DNA of 45,812 nucleotides from an uncultured Lachnospiraceae bacterium (GTDB lineage: Bacteria; Bacillota; Clostridia; Lachnospirales; Lachnospiraceae): the NCBI GenBank assembly GCA_910585625.1, contig CAJUFQ010000028.1:1-45812 (forward strand), read 5' to 3'. Position 1 is the stretch's first letter; every line of letters begins with the position of its first letter. Made by a program: the position numbers and the translations under genes. Positions 7,849 to 17,763 of this stretch are shown piece after piece. Under the pieces are notes generated by a model. That model did no database searches and was not told where the DNA came from. It saw only the letters and a list, made by a program, of their open reading frames with translations.

Positions 7849-8313
7849 TTATACAGCTTCTGTCTCGTCAATTATGCTGTTCGTGTCAAACAGCGAAATC
7901 AGTTCCTCCCCATTCTTACCTACCCCATTGATAAAATTACTCTTACTGTTCTTTGCGTCATAAGAAACCTTCTCGATTTCATCAGGCGCAAGGGTGACGA
8001 CCTCTTTCACCTCATCGACAACTATTCCCAGCACGCCGTGTTCCTCTAACTTGAGGATGATGATTCTGGTAACGTCTGTGAATTCATCCGGCTCTAAATC
8101 CATTTTCGTGCGAATGCTCATAACCGGAACAATCTCACCACGCAGATTAATAATCCCTTTGAAATAAGGCTGTACTTTTGGCACCCTGGTAATTTTCTGC
8201 ATACGGACAATATTGTCCACATAACTGATGTCAATCCCATACTGCTCGCTGCCTATTTTTACTACGATGAACTGTTTCTTTCCTTCTTCTGCGATAGACA
8301 CATTGTTTGCCAT
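7849..8313 (-). CDS. cheW: Chemotaxis coupling protein CheW
   Basis: 154 aa single CheW (SH3-like) domain that links chemoreceptors to CheA. Typical segments: QFIVVKIGSEQYGIDISYV at 14-32, FKGIINLRGEIVPVMSIR at about 63-80, and VDEVKEVVTLAPDEIE. No response-regulator domain, so it is CheW rather than CheV. It starts 11 bp after cheA. Confidence 0.96.
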   Translation of the reverse strand: MANNVSIAEEGKKQFIVVKIGSEQYGIDISYVDNIVRMQKITRVPKVQPYFKGIINLRGEIVPVMSIRTKMDLEPDEFTDVTRIIILKLEEHGVLGIVVDEVKEVVTLAPDEIEKVSYDAKNSKSNFINGVGKNGEELISLFDTNSIIDETEAV

Positions 8314-8324
8314 GTCACCACCCC

Positions 8325-10457
8325 CTAAAATAATGTATTCACATCCAGGATTAAGGCAACTTCACCATCACCCAGGACAGTCGCACCGCTGATAATTTTG
8401 GTGCTGTTGTTTATATATTTGCCAAGAGACTTGATAACAATTTCCTGCTGGCCATCCAGTTCATCCACAATCAGTCCTGCAAACTTGTCTCCCTTTCTCA
8501 CAATGATGACAGTCAGGCTGTCTCTTTCCTTGTCATCAGGCTCGCAGTCTAAAAGCTGATCCAAGCGTACCAAAGGGATGACCATGCCGCGGATATGGAT
8601 TACTTCCTTTGCCTGGACAAATTTTATCTCATCAGGAGCAATCTCCTCAATCGTCTCGATGGATCCGAGGGAAATTGCATATTTCTCACCACGAACCTCT
8701 ACCATCAGCGCCTGGATGATTGCAAGTGTCAGAGGCAGGCGCACGATAAACTTGGATCCTTCCCCAAGCACACTCTTTACTTCCACATCGCCGCCAAGAG
8801 CTTCGATATTGGATTTCACCACATCAAGCCCTACACCGCGCCCGGAAATGTCAGAAATTTTCTTTGCCATGGAAAAGCTGGGCATGAACAGAAAATCAAT
8901 GATTTCTTTCTGGCTCAGCGCCGCTGCCTGTTCCGGTGTAATCAGCCCACGCTCAATCGCTTTATTCTTAACATTTTCTGTATCAATACCATTTCCATCA
9001 TCGCTCACTTCAATGATGACGTTATTGCCTTCCTGGAACGCATTCAGGTGTATGGTTCCCATCTCTGGCTTTCCGCGCTTCCTACGTGTCTCAGCATTCT
9101 CAAGGCCATGGTCAGCGGAATTACGCAGAAGATGCTGCAACGGATCACCAATCTGATCCACAACGGTTCTGTCAAGTTCAGTATCCTCACCAGTCATCTG
9201 CAGTTCCATTTTCTTATCCAGCTTCTTGGAAAGGTCGCGAATCATCCGCGGGAATTTCTGCACCACGCTCTCTATCGGCACCATCCGCACTTTCATCACG
9301 GACTCATGAAGGCCGGTCGTGATGCGCTCTAAGTATTCAATCTGTTCATGGAATGCCTGGGCATTTGCCCCGCCCGTGCCATTATCCGAAGTGGCGCCGA
9401 TAGATACCAGGGAATTCTTGGCGATAATCAGCTCGCTTACCTGATTCATCAGCGCGTCCAGCTTCTCAATATCCACTCGGACAGTACGGTTAGTCACCGG
9501 TTTGCCTGGCGTTGTCTTCTTAGCAGCCGTAGCCTGCTGGCCAGCCTGTGCCGGAGCAGGAGCGGCTGCCGGAGCTGCGCTCTTAGCAGCCGCTTTTTCT
9601 GCCGCTTTCGCCTCCTCCTCTTTTGCCTGTGCCACTTCACGCTTCTCGGCAGCTGTTGTTAATTCGCTGTATGTAAGCTTTTCACCGATTATTTTTTCTA
9701 TCTCCGAAACAGCCTGGGCAACTTCCATAATCTTACCTAGGTCTTCGTTACTCACGAGATAGAAACTGAAATCAAAGTCAAATTTCTCATCTTCGATATC
9801 CTGGGAACTGGGATTATACACGATGATATTGCCGTAATCCTCTACTGCTTTAAAGACAAGGAATGCACGCGCCGCTTTCAGCAAACATTCCTCTTGGATA
9901 AAGACACTGATTCCGTAAATGTTCATGCCCTTTTTCTCGGCTTCCTGCAAATCTTCTTTGGCCTTCTCAGGGAATTCCATTTCCAGATATTTTTTCGGAT
10001 ATTTGTCATCTCCGGCTGCTTTCTTCTCCTCCGGAGCAGCAGGCTTCTTCTCTTCAGCCGGGGCATTTCCAGTACCTGCGGCTAAAATATCGTTCAGCTC
10101 TTTGATGATGGCTTCATTATCATCGGTTCCTTCGTCAGAGCTTTCTTTTACATTGTCAAGATATGCCTCTATGGCATCCAGGCATTGGAATAAAACATCT
10201 ACCAGGCCGCTGGTAACGCTCATATTGCCGCTGCGGACTTCCTGAAAAACATTCTCCATGTCATGGGTCAGACGCTGCATACGCTTGAATCCCATCGTCC
10301 CGGCCATTCCTTTCAAAGAATGGGCTGCACGGAAAATCTCGTTAATTGTATCCATATTCTCAGGCTCTTTTTCCAGAGTCATGATACAATCGGACAAAAT
10401 CTGCAGATGCCCATTGGTTTCATCAATAAAAATTTCAAGATATTGGCTTACATCCAT
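8325..10457 (-). CDS. cheA: Chemotaxis histidine kinase CheA
   Basis: 710 aa cytoplasmic kinase that phosphorylates CheY and CheB. P1 (HPt) has the phospho-acceptor H46 in RAAHSLKGMAGTMGF. A second region (about 150-260) fits P2. An Ala/Pro/Lys-rich linker (about 265-325) separates it from P3 dimerisation (VRVDIEKLDALMNQVSELI), the P4 ATPase with N-box (LLRNSADHGLE) and G-boxes (VSDDGNGID, GRGVGLDVV), and P5, a CheW-like regulatory domain at the C-terminus. All catalytic boxes look intact. It begins one base after cheB ends. Confidence 0.98.
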   Translation of the reverse strand: MDVSQYLEIFIDETNGHLQILSDCIMTLEKEPENMDTINEIFRAAHSLKGMAGTMGFKRMQRLTHDMENVFQEVRSGNMSVTSGLVDVLFQCLDAIEAYLDNVKESSDEGTDDNEAIIKELNDILAAGTGNAPAEEKKPAAPEEKKAAGDDKYPKKYLEMEFPEKAKEDLQEAEKKGMNIYGISVFIQEECLLKAARAFLVFKAVEDYGNIIVYNPSSQDIEDEKFDFDFSFYLVSNEDLGKIMEVAQAVSEIEKIIGEKLTYSELTTAAEKREVAQAKEEEAKAAEKAAAKSAAPAAAPAPAQAGQQATAAKKTTPGKPVTNRTVRVDIEKLDALMNQVSELIIAKNSLVSIGATSDNGTGGANAQAFHEQIEYLERITTGLHESVMKVRMVPIESVVQKFPRMIRDLSKKLDKKMELQMTGEDTELDRTVVDQIGDPLQHLLRNSADHGLENAETRRKRGKPEMGTIHLNAFQEGNNVIIEVSDDGNGIDTENVKNKAIERGLITPEQAAALSQKEIIDFLFMPSFSMAKKISDISGRGVGLDVVKSNIEALGGDVEVKSVLGEGSKFIVRLPLTLAIIQALMVEVRGEKYAISLGSIETIEEIAPDEIKFVQAKEVIHIRGMVIPLVRLDQLLDCEPDDKERDSLTVIIVRKGDKFAGLIVDELDGQQEIVIKSLGKYINNSTKIISGATVLGDGEVALILDVNTLF

Positions 10458-10458
10458 A

Positions 10459-11544
10459 CTACTGTACCCCCACCTTCTTCATTATTGTTTGTGCAATTTC
10501 AGTCAATGGAACTACTTCGTTTACAACGCCTGCTTCGGCAATCGCTTTCGGCATACCGTATACCACGCAGCTTGCAGCATCCTGGGAAATCACGTATATT
10601 TTCTTCTTCTGCTGCAAGGAAAGAATTCCGCCTGTGCCGTCGCACCCCATCCCAGTCAGCACCACGCAGACAATCTCGTCGTATCCGCTCGTCCGCAGGG
10701 ATTCATAGGTCACGTTCGCGCAAGGACGAAGACCTCCAATCGGAGCGTCTTCATTCAGCCGGATGACATGGCTTTCATCTGCCTGCTTCTTTACCTCCAT
10801 ATGCCTTCCGCCTGGCGCAACATACACGCAGCCTTTCTTTAGGACATCGCCCTCTTTTGCTTCCTTAACCTCAATATCACTGAGTTCATCCAAACGGTCA
10901 GCCATGGATTTTGTAAAACCTATGGGCATATGCTGAACTAATACCATAGGTGCATTCAAATCCTTTGGGAGGTATGGGATGACGCTCTGCAACGCTTTCG
11001 GCCCCCCGGTCGAACAAGCCAGGGCTACCAGAACCTTCTTGCCGGAGTTCCCGGTGCGTTCTAACTTTTTCGGCATTTTTACCTGTGCCGGCTTCATGGT
11101 TTCCGCTGTCTGCAGCTGCACATTTGCCTGAGCCTTGGCATCGTCAGAACGTATGACTGCCTTAAGCATCTGCAGGATTCTCCTACGGAACTCATCACTC
11201 TTTGCCTCTATGATATTACACGGCTTCGTGATGAAATCAACGGCTCCCAGTTCCATGGCACGGATAGTCACGTCCGCATCTTTCGTAGTCAACGTACTAA
11301 CCATTATGATGGTTGCCTTAATGCCATCCTGTTGCAGTTTCTCTAACAATTCCAACCCGTCCATACGAGGCATATTCACGTCCAGGATTACAGCATCATA
11401 CGCTGTGGACTTTAATTTTTCATACGCCTCAAGTCCGTCTCTGCAAACATCCTTTGCCTGAAATGTACTTTCTGAATCAATTATATCACAAATAAGCCTT
11501 CTCATGAGTGCAGAGTCATCAACAACCAAAATATTTTTTTTCAT
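10459..11544 (-). CDS. cheB: Chemotaxis methylesterase/deamidase CheB
   Basis: 361 aa. Receiver domain (1-120) with acidic pocket D9/D10 and phospho-acceptor D55 (VILDVNMPRMDG), then a linker and the CheB esterase domain with S178 (CSTGGPKAL), H205 (VLVQHMPIGF) and D302 (TGMGCDGTGG), the expected Ser-His-Asp set. An open frame extends 13 codons upstream, but a GGGTGA site lies 5 nt ahead of the ATG at 11544. No cheR is present in the window. Confidence 0.95.
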   Translation of the reverse strand: MKKNILVVDDSALMRRLICDIIDSESTFQAKDVCRDGLEAYEKLKSTAYDAVILDVNMPRMDGLELLEKLQQDGIKATIIMVSTLTTKDADVTIRAMELGAVDFITKPCNIIEAKSDEFRRRILQMLKAVIRSDDAKAQANVQLQTAETMKPAQVKMPKKLERTGNSGKKVLVALACSTGGPKALQSVIPYLPKDLNAPMVLVQHMPIGFTKSMADRLDELSDIEVKEAKEGDVLKKGCVYVAPGGRHMEVKKQADESHVIRLNEDAPIGGLRPCANVTYESLRTSGYDEIVCVVLTGMGCDGTGGILSLQQKKKIYVISQDAASCVVYGMPKAIAEAGVVNEVVPLTEIAQTIMKKVGVQ

Positions 11545-11548
11545 ACAA

Positions 11549-12304
11549 TCACCCTTTTTGTCTGCGCAAGCGCTCTTGTTCAAAAATAAATTTTATAATC
11601 CATTCCCTGTCTTGAGGATTTTTCATCAGGAACTTCACGCGATACTCATATTTTTCCTGCGTGTCCTGCCTTTTTCCTATATTTTTCTTTATCCGCTGGC
11701 AGGTCAGAATGCTCGCCACGACTTCCAGCGTATAACTCATGCTCTCATTTTCTAACGGTAAGGTTATTACCAGGTATTCCCCTTCGTTTCCTTCCTCGTA
11801 GCCTACAAACCGCATCCCGCCGCCGCTTAAGTCGACGGCAATCGCTTCTTTGGCTAAATCTTCCGGATAAGTCAGCCTGTGGTGTTCTTTCAGCTCTTCT
11901 ATGGGCAATATATCTATCTCATCCTCCTTAATCTGCTGGTAAAACATATCCAAGGCACATTCGAAACGATAATGCTCCCGCCGCTGGAATTTCTCCAGAG
12001 GAGTCTTCTGTTCTATTAATAGCAGATAGATATTATCGCGGATATACCGATCTTTAATATGCGCTATGCACCGATACATGCCCTCTTGGGCGTAAAATAA
12101 GAACTCCAGGCGCACACCGGAAGGCAAGGAAACATTTTTACCTTCCTGTGTCGGCATATCCACTTCAATATCGCCATTATCCAGAATATTTTGTATTTTG
12201 CTGGCATAAGAATCCGGACGGTCTCCTGTCTTCCAGCCTTGTTCTACCTGCTGTAAAATCCGAATATCAACGTTGTCACCAATTTTCAAAATACCTGAAT
12301 TCAT
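11549..12304 (-). CDS. PilZ-domain c-di-GMP receptor (YcgR/MotI-like flagellar brake)
   Basis: 251 aa. An N-terminal YcgR-type domain (about 1-100) is followed by a PilZ domain carrying both c-di-GMP motifs: R109-x-x-x-R113 in QRREHYRFE and DLSGGG at 158-163. YcgR and MotI (YpfA/DgrA) bind the motor when loaded with c-di-GMP and slow or disengage the stator. Encoded between flhG and cheB with 4-15 bp gaps, it would be made together with the motor. The motor-brake role is inferred from domain order and operon context. Confidence 0.88.
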   Translation of the reverse strand: MNSGILKIGDNVDIRILQQVEQGWKTGDRPDSYASKIQNILDNGDIEVDMPTQEGKNVSLPSGVRLEFLFYAQEGMYRCIAHIKDRYIRDNIYLLLIEQKTPLEKFQRREHYRFECALDMFYQQIKEDEIDILPIEELKEHHRLTYPEDLAKEAIAVDLSGGGMRFVGYEEGNEGEYLVITLPLENESMSYTLEVVASILTCQRIKKNIGKRQDTQEKYEYRVKFLMKNPQDREWIIKFIFEQERLRRQKG

Positions 12305-12319
12305 ATCACACCTCTGTTC

Positions 12320-13195
12320 CTAATTTCTCTGAAAAATAAACCGGGACAAAAACTGTACAATTCCTCTTTTTTCCTCTATAGGCGTTGAAACGCCATCTAA
12401 TAAATAGCCAGACAGCTGATCGAATGCTTTGGATGACTTTGCATCTGGATACAAAATGCTGACTGGCTGCTGCTGGCAGACCGCTTTTTCCACCAGCGCG
12501 TCTTTGGGAATTATCCCCAAGTATTCTAAATCGCCATTCAGAAACTGCCCTACCACGGCGTTCAGCTTCTCAAAAATCCCTACTCCTTCTTCTTCTGATA
12601 CCACACGGTTTGAGATTACTTTAATCCGGCTTTCAGACTGCCTGAATTCCTCATTCCGATGTAATGCTTTGAGCAGCGAATAAGCGTCCGTCAGGGAACT
12701 GGGTTCGGAAGTGACAAGCAAGAGGATTTCCGGGCTTGCCATTACAAATTCCAGTACATTGTCAGAAATTCCGGCTCCCGTATCCACAATAATCACGTCA
12801 GCCAGTTCATCCAGCTGCTCCAGGTTGCCGACAAGGAATTTCAGCTGCTCTTTTGAGAGGTTATTGATGCCTGTAATTCCCGATCCTCCCGAAATAAATC
12901 CAATATCCATAGGGCCCGGCGTGATGATATCCTTGATGGACTTATCACGGTATATCAAATCGCTTAAGTTAAACTTAGGGATTGCGCCAAACATGATTTC
13001 CACATTGGCCAGGCCAAAGTCTGCATCAAAAATAATTACCCGCTTCCCGCGTTTCTTCATCTGTACTGCAAGGTTAACTGCCACATTGGATTTTCCAACG
13101 CCACCTTTTCCGCTGGTAATTGTAAAAATCCGGGCTTTTGGCGTAGTTTTCTGATTTTTTTTCACAATGTCTCTTAACTTTTCTGCCTGGTCCAT
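12320..13195 (-). CDS. flhG: MinD-like ATPase FlhG (YlxH)
   Basis: 291 aa. Deviant Walker A motif SGKGGVGKSNVAVN (from residue 28), DADFGLANVEI and the VIVDTGAGISDNVL block mark a ParA/MinD ATPase. FlhG partners with FlhF to control flagellar number and position. The basic Gln-containing N-terminus (DQAEKLRDIVKKNQ) resembles the DQAxxLR activator motif that stimulates FlhF GTPase. A short C-terminal extension (IVQFLSRFIFQRN) may act as membrane-targeting helix. Starts 3 bp after flhF. Confidence 0.95.
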   Translation of the reverse strand: MDQAEKLRDIVKKNQKTTPKARIFTITSGKGGVGKSNVAVNLAVQMKKRGKRVIIFDADFGLANVEIMFGAIPKFNLSDLIYRDKSIKDIITPGPMDIGFISGGSGITGINNLSKEQLKFLVGNLEQLDELADVIIVDTGAGISDNVLEFVMASPEILLLVTSEPSSLTDAYSLLKALHRNEEFRQSESRIKVISNRVVSEEEGVGIFEKLNAVVGQFLNGDLEYLGIIPKDALVEKAVCQQQPVSILYPDAKSSKAFDQLSGYLLDGVSTPIEEKRGIVQFLSRFIFQRN

Positions 13196-13198
13196 AAA

Positions 13199-14563
13199 CT
13201 ATTTTCCTCCAAGCAAAAGCTTTACGATATTCTGGGTATTAAAAACCTCAATATCTTCAGGCACATTCTGTCCATAAGTAGTATAAGATAAGTCTGAGCC
13301 TGTGTATAGCTTCATGTTCAAAATGTTTCCATAACAACTGGTTTCATCTAATTTGGTAAATATCATCTTAAACTTGAAATTCTCTTTATAAATGTCTGCA
13401 ATCTCCAGCAAATCGCGGTATTTCGTAGTCGCGCTCAGCACCAGATATACATCCTTGTCATATTCCTCGGGTACCTGGTCAACCAGCCCTTTTGTCTCTC
13501 CGCGTTGTTCCTCGTTCTTATGGGAAAAGCCAGCAGTATCCACCAAAACCAGGTCATACTCCTCTTCCTCCGCTTTTTTCAATTCTTCATTCAGTTCTTC
13601 TGAGGAGTAAACAATGTTCAGAGGAGTATCCAAAATATTGGCATATGTGCGGAGCTGCTCTGCTGCGGCGATTCGATAAGTGTCTGCCGTATACAGAGCC
13701 ACTTTCTTGCCCTTTTCCACTTTGAACCGCGAGGCAATCTTAGCAATCGTGGTCGTTTTCCCAACGCCGGTAGGACCGATAAAAAATACTACCTTGGGGC
13801 CATTTTCTGAGAGCTTAATTGGCTGAGGCTGCCCAAATTTTAAAATCATCTTCTGATAAATGCTGGAAAGGATATAGTCCAGGCTCGCACCCTTTTTCAT
13901 TACCTTCTCGACTTCATCAAATATTTGATTGACATATTTCTCATCTACCTCATTGTCCAGCAAAATACTGTAAATCATCTTTACAAATTTGAGGTTTTCA
14001 TCTATCGGCGCTTCTTGTATCAGCTCGTCCTTCTGCTCCTCTATGGGCTGGGAAAGCTTTTTCTCCAAAAGTGATTGCAGATTTTCCAGCTTTTCCTCAA
14101 GATTGTTGGCATTGTTATTAGCATTATTTGTACTGCCGATATTATTTAAGCTGCTGCTTGCATTGCTGCTGTTAAGGTCTGCCACTTCCTCATTTTTATA
14201 TTCTTCTTTATTTTCCTGCGTCATCGAAGAGGCCCACGTGTTCTCCACAGACGCAAATACTTCTTTCATGTCCTCCGCCCTTGGTATGGAAATCGGTTCA
14301 TCTGCCGCCATATTGATGTTTGCCTGTGCAGGGACATGTGCCGGCATCTGAGGCATTGCCGGCATCTGCGGCCTCACTGCCTGGCGGGAATCTGACTCCT
14401 CAACTGCAGCTGTTACCTCATACATGGATGTCTTGAAGGAACGAAGGATGCCTTTGGGCTTTATCTCTTTGACATTCATTATCACAGTCCCTTCTCCGAA
14501 CTCTTCCTTTGCCATCGCAGTCGCTTCCGTCTCGGTTTTTCCTATAAACTTTTTAATTGTCAT
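13199..14563 (-). CDS. flhF: SRP-type GTPase FlhF
   Basis: 454 aa. The B domain (1-190) holds a Met/Pro/Gln stretch (66-82) and an Asn/Ser-rich low-complexity linker (129-154). The N domain and the G domain follow: P-loop GPTGVGKT at 263-270, then LVDTAGFSHKN and the TKLDE guanine-specificity motif. FlhF marks where flagella are built and works with FlhG. Overlaps flhA by 4 bp (ATGA), so translational coupling is likely. Confidence 0.96.
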   Translation of the reverse strand: MTIKKFIGKTETEATAMAKEEFGEGTVIMNVKEIKPKGILRSFKTSMYEVTAAVEESDSRQAVRPQMPAMPQMPAHVPAQANINMAADEPISIPRAEDMKEVFASVENTWASSMTQENKEEYKNEEVADLNSSNASSSLNNIGSTNNANNNANNLEEKLENLQSLLEKKLSQPIEEQKDELIQEAPIDENLKFVKMIYSILLDNEVDEKYVNQIFDEVEKVMKKGASLDYILSSIYQKMILKFGQPQPIKLSENGPKVVFFIGPTGVGKTTTIAKIASRFKVEKGKKVALYTADTYRIAAAEQLRTYANILDTPLNIVYSSEELNEELKKAEEEEYDLVLVDTAGFSHKNEEQRGETKGLVDQVPEEYDKDVYLVLSATTKYRDLLEIADIYKENFKFKMIFTKLDETSCYGNILNMKLYTGSDLSYTTYGQNVPEDIEVFNTQNIVKLLLGGK

Positions 14564-16596
14564 GAAAGGCTCACCATCCCTACTGATTGTAATTCAATAT
14601 TGGATTCTACTTCATTATATGATACTACAATCAGATCCCTGAAGTAATCCTCCGTCAGTTTCTTAAAGTACATCCGCACAATGGGGGATGTAATGATAAT
14701 CGGATTTTTTCCAAGTTCCTCCAGCTTCTTGATTTCCTGTTCCAATGCGTCCATGATTGCCTTGGTCTTTTCCGGGTCGATTGTCAGATATGCACCCTGC
14801 TCTGTCTGCTTTACGGATGCCATAATCTCCTGCTCTACATTTGGATCCAAAGTAATTACACTGGTCATCTCATTCGCTGGGAAATACTTACTGGAAATCG
14901 CACGCTTCAAGCTCTGCCTTGCATACTCCGTCAGCACGTCCGTATCACGGGACGTCGCCGCATGATCTGCAAGCGTCTCAAATATTGTAAGCAAATCCCG
15001 GATGGATATTCCTTCATGCAGCAAGTTCTGCAGAACCTTCTGGATTTCCCCCACGCCAAGCAGCTTGGGAACAAGTTCGTCCACGAGCGTCGGGTGGTTT
15101 TCCCTGATATTGTCAATAAGACTCTGGACATCCTGGCGCGACAACAGCTCATCAATATGGCTCCTGATCACCTCTGTCAGGTGGGTTGCGATAATGGATG
15201 GAGGATCCACAACTGTGTAGCCCAGGCTCTCGGCACGCTCACGCTGGTTTTCCGTAATCCACAATGCCGGCAGATGGAAGGACGGCTCGAACGTCGGGAT
15301 TCCAGAAATCTCTTCTTCCACGAACCCTGGGTTCATCGCCATGTAATGGTCGAATAAGATTTCCCCTTCCGTTATCTGTATGCCTTTTATCTTAATGATA
15401 TATTGGTTTGGGTTCAGCTGGATATTGTCTCGCAAACGGATAATTGGAACCACCGTTCCAAGCTCCAACGCAATCTGCCTTCGGATCATTACCACACGGT
15501 CTAATAAATCTCCGCCCTGGTTTACATCTGCAAGGGGGATGATGCCGTAACCAAATTCCAATTCAATCGGATCCACCTGCAGCAATGATACCACATTCTC
15601 CGGCCTCCGTATTTCTTCTGCTTCTTCCTCTGCGGCATCTACTTCCTCCTCGATGGCTTCCACTTCAAGATTGTTGTCTACGCTCCTGCCTGCAATGACA
15701 AAGCTGATTCCCAAAGGAAGGAACAGCCTCCAGTCCAGAGGGGTGACGACTCCCAGAAAACACATAACCGTGCCTACGATATAGAGTACCTTGGGAATCC
15801 CAAACAACTGTTTTATCAGCGTGTCGCCAAAATCAGCCTCTTTGGAAGCTTTCGTGACAAGGATACCAGTTGCCAAGGAAATCAGCAGGGAAGGAATCTG
15901 GCTGACAAGGCCGTCACCAATCGTGAGTATTCCATACTGGCTCAGAGCATCCGTAATCTCCATGCCCTGGCGGAGCATACCCATGGCAATGCCGCCTACC
16001 AGGTTAATCAGCGTAACAATTATGCCGACGGTAGCATCTCCTTTTACATACTTCGTAGCACCGTCCATAGCTCCGAAAAAACTGGATTCCTGCTGGATTT
16101 TTTCACGACGCTCTCTGGCCTGGCTTTCATTAATAATCCCGGTATTCAGGTCAGCGTCAATCGCCATCTGCTTACCAGGCATTGCATCCAGGGTAAATCT
16201 TGCCGTTACCTCTGATACACGCTCAGAACCTTTATTGATTACAATAAACTGAATCAGAACCATGACTACGAAAATAATTGCTCCGATAATCAGATCATTT
16301 CCTCCCACGAACTGCCCGAAAGTACGTACTACGTTACCGGGATCGCCGGTATTCAGAATCAGACGTGTGGAAGAAACATTCAGGGATATACGGAAAATCG
16401 TCGTGAACAACAGCAGCGTCGGGAAAAAGGACATCTCCAGAACTTCCTTTACGAACAGTGCATTCATCAGAATGACAAGTGACAGTGATATGTTCATCGC
16501 CAGCATTATATCCAACAAAAAGGAAGGAATTGGAATAATAAAGAATATGATTGCCGCAATTAAATATACTGCAATTCCTGCATCTGCCTTCTTCAT
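14560..16596 (-). CDS. flhA: Flagellar type III export gate protein FlhA
   Basis: 678 aa. About eight membrane helices fill the first 300 residues; the FHIPEP-type loop is seen as ARFTLDAMPGKQMAIDADLN. The cytoplasmic C-terminal half (about 325-678) is the platform that docks chaperone-substrate complexes. A GTG six codons upstream is possible, but AGGAG sits 8 nt ahead of the ATG at 16596. Length is normal for FlhA. Confidence 0.97.
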   Translation of the reverse strand: MKKADAGIAVYLIAAIIFFIIPIPSFLLDIMLAMNISLSLVILMNALFVKEVLEMSFFPTLLLFTTIFRISLNVSSTRLILNTGDPGNVVRTFGQFVGGNDLIIGAIIFVVMVLIQFIVINKGSERVSEVTARFTLDAMPGKQMAIDADLNTGIINESQARERREKIQQESSFFGAMDGATKYVKGDATVGIIVTLINLVGGIAMGMLRQGMEITDALSQYGILTIGDGLVSQIPSLLISLATGILVTKASKEADFGDTLIKQLFGIPKVLYIVGTVMCFLGVVTPLDWRLFLPLGISFVIAGRSVDNNLEVEAIEEEVDAAEEEAEEIRRPENVVSLLQVDPIELEFGYGIIPLADVNQGGDLLDRVVMIRRQIALELGTVVPIIRLRDNIQLNPNQYIIKIKGIQITEGEILFDHYMAMNPGFVEEEISGIPTFEPSFHLPALWITENQRERAESLGYTVVDPPSIIATHLTEVIRSHIDELLSRQDVQSLIDNIRENHPTLVDELVPKLLGVGEIQKVLQNLLHEGISIRDLLTIFETLADHAATSRDTDVLTEYARQSLKRAISSKYFPANEMTSVITLDPNVEQEIMASVKQTEQGAYLTIDPEKTKAIMDALEQEIKKLEELGKNPIIITSPIVRMYFKKLTEDYFRDLIVVSYNEVESNIELQSVGMVSLS

Positions 16597-16631
16597 GCTC
16601 TCTTCTCCTTTCACGTCTTCCTCATCTGCAT

Positions 16632-17762
16632 TTATCTATTTTCTCTCAGGCTATAAACAAAAGCAAGCACCTCTGCAACTGCCTGATACAATTCCGGCGG
16701 AACCTCCTGCCCAACATCGACATTAGCATAAAGCATCCTCGCCAGAGGCTTATTTTCTACAATTTCTATATGGTTTTCCTTAGCAACATCCTTAATCTTC
16801 TGTGCAAGGAAATTTTCTCCTTTGGCCACTACCACCGGCGCCGCATTTTGTTTGGAATCATATTTAATGGCAACCGCATAATGGGTAGGATTGGTAATGA
16901 CAACGTCCGCGCTGGGAAGGCTCTGCATCATACGCCTCTGAGAAGCTTCCCTCATTTTGGAACGCTGCCGCCCCTTAATTTCCGGGTTTCCCTCTGTATT
17001 TTTATATTCATCCTTCACTTCCTGCTTGGTCATTTTCATATCTTCTTTGAATTTATGCTTCTGGTAGACAAAATCCAAAAGGCCTATAAAGATATAGACC
17101 AAGGCTATTTTCAGCCCTGTGTCAATGACGATTGTCCCCACAAGGAGAACTACCTGCAGCAACGGGATATCATAAAGCAGGAAAATGTCATTCTGATGAT
17201 CCTTTATAGAAGTATATGCTACATAGAGGATAACGCCAATCTTAACAATGGATTTCAGTAACTCAAACAAGGAATCCTTTGAAAATATCCTCTTAAAGCC
17301 ATTGAGCGGATTAAGCTTGCTGAACTTAGGCTTCATGGGCTTTGTCGTCACCTTCCACTTTATCTGCAGAATATTGCCCAGCAATGCAATCACAAATCCA
17401 ATCGCCAGAAATGGGGCAAGTGTCAGCAGAATCGTACCCAGGACACTGTTAATCACTTTGTTCGCCAGATATACGCTCATCCCGCCTGCACTCTCATCTA
17501 TAATATCCGGGATCTTGTTGTAAATCAGTTGGAACGTTCCCATTAACCGTTCCCCGATGAAGGAAATGAATAGCTTCATGATGACAAATAATGCAACCAG
17601 GCCTAGTGCATGGTTGACTTCCTGGCTCTTTGCCACCTGTCCTTCTTTTCTGGCATCTGCCAGCTTTTTGGCTGTGGCCGGCTCTGTTTTCTCCCCGCCT
17701 TCGCCGTCTTTTGCAAACCATTGCAAATCATATTCTAACACAAAACAGGGTTCTTTTCTCAC
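16632..17762 (-). CDS. flhB: Flagellar export specificity switch FlhB
   Basis: About 376 aa. Four membrane helices in the first 240 residues, then a cytoplasmic domain with the self-cleaving NPTH motif (about residue 291) in DVVITNPTHYAVAIKYD. Cleavage between Asn and Pro switches export from rod/hook to filament substrates. The N-terminus DLQWFAKDGEGGEKTEPATAKK is characteristic. No ATG precedes this segment: a GTG at 17762 with GAAGGA about 11 nt ahead is chosen; a TTG at 17780 inside fliR is the alternative. Confidence 0.95.
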   Translation of the reverse strand: MRKEPCFVLEYDLQWFAKDGEGGEKTEPATAKKLADARKEGQVAKSQEVNHALGLVALFVIMKLFISFIGERLMGTFQLIYNKIPDIIDESAGGMSVYLANKVINSVLGTILLTLAPFLAIGFVIALLGNILQIKWKVTTKPMKPKFSKLNPLNGFKRIFSKDSLFELLKSIVKIGVILYVAYTSIKDHQNDIFLLYDIPLLQVVLLVGTIVIDTGLKIALVYIFIGLLDFVYQKHKFKEDMKMTKQEVKDEYKNTEGNPEIKGRQRSKMREASQRRMMQSLPSADVVITNPTHYAVAIKYDSKQNAAPVVVAKGENFLAQKIKDVAKENHIEIVENKPLARMLYANVDVGQEVPPELYQAVAEVLAFVYSLRENR

Positions 17763-17763
17763 T

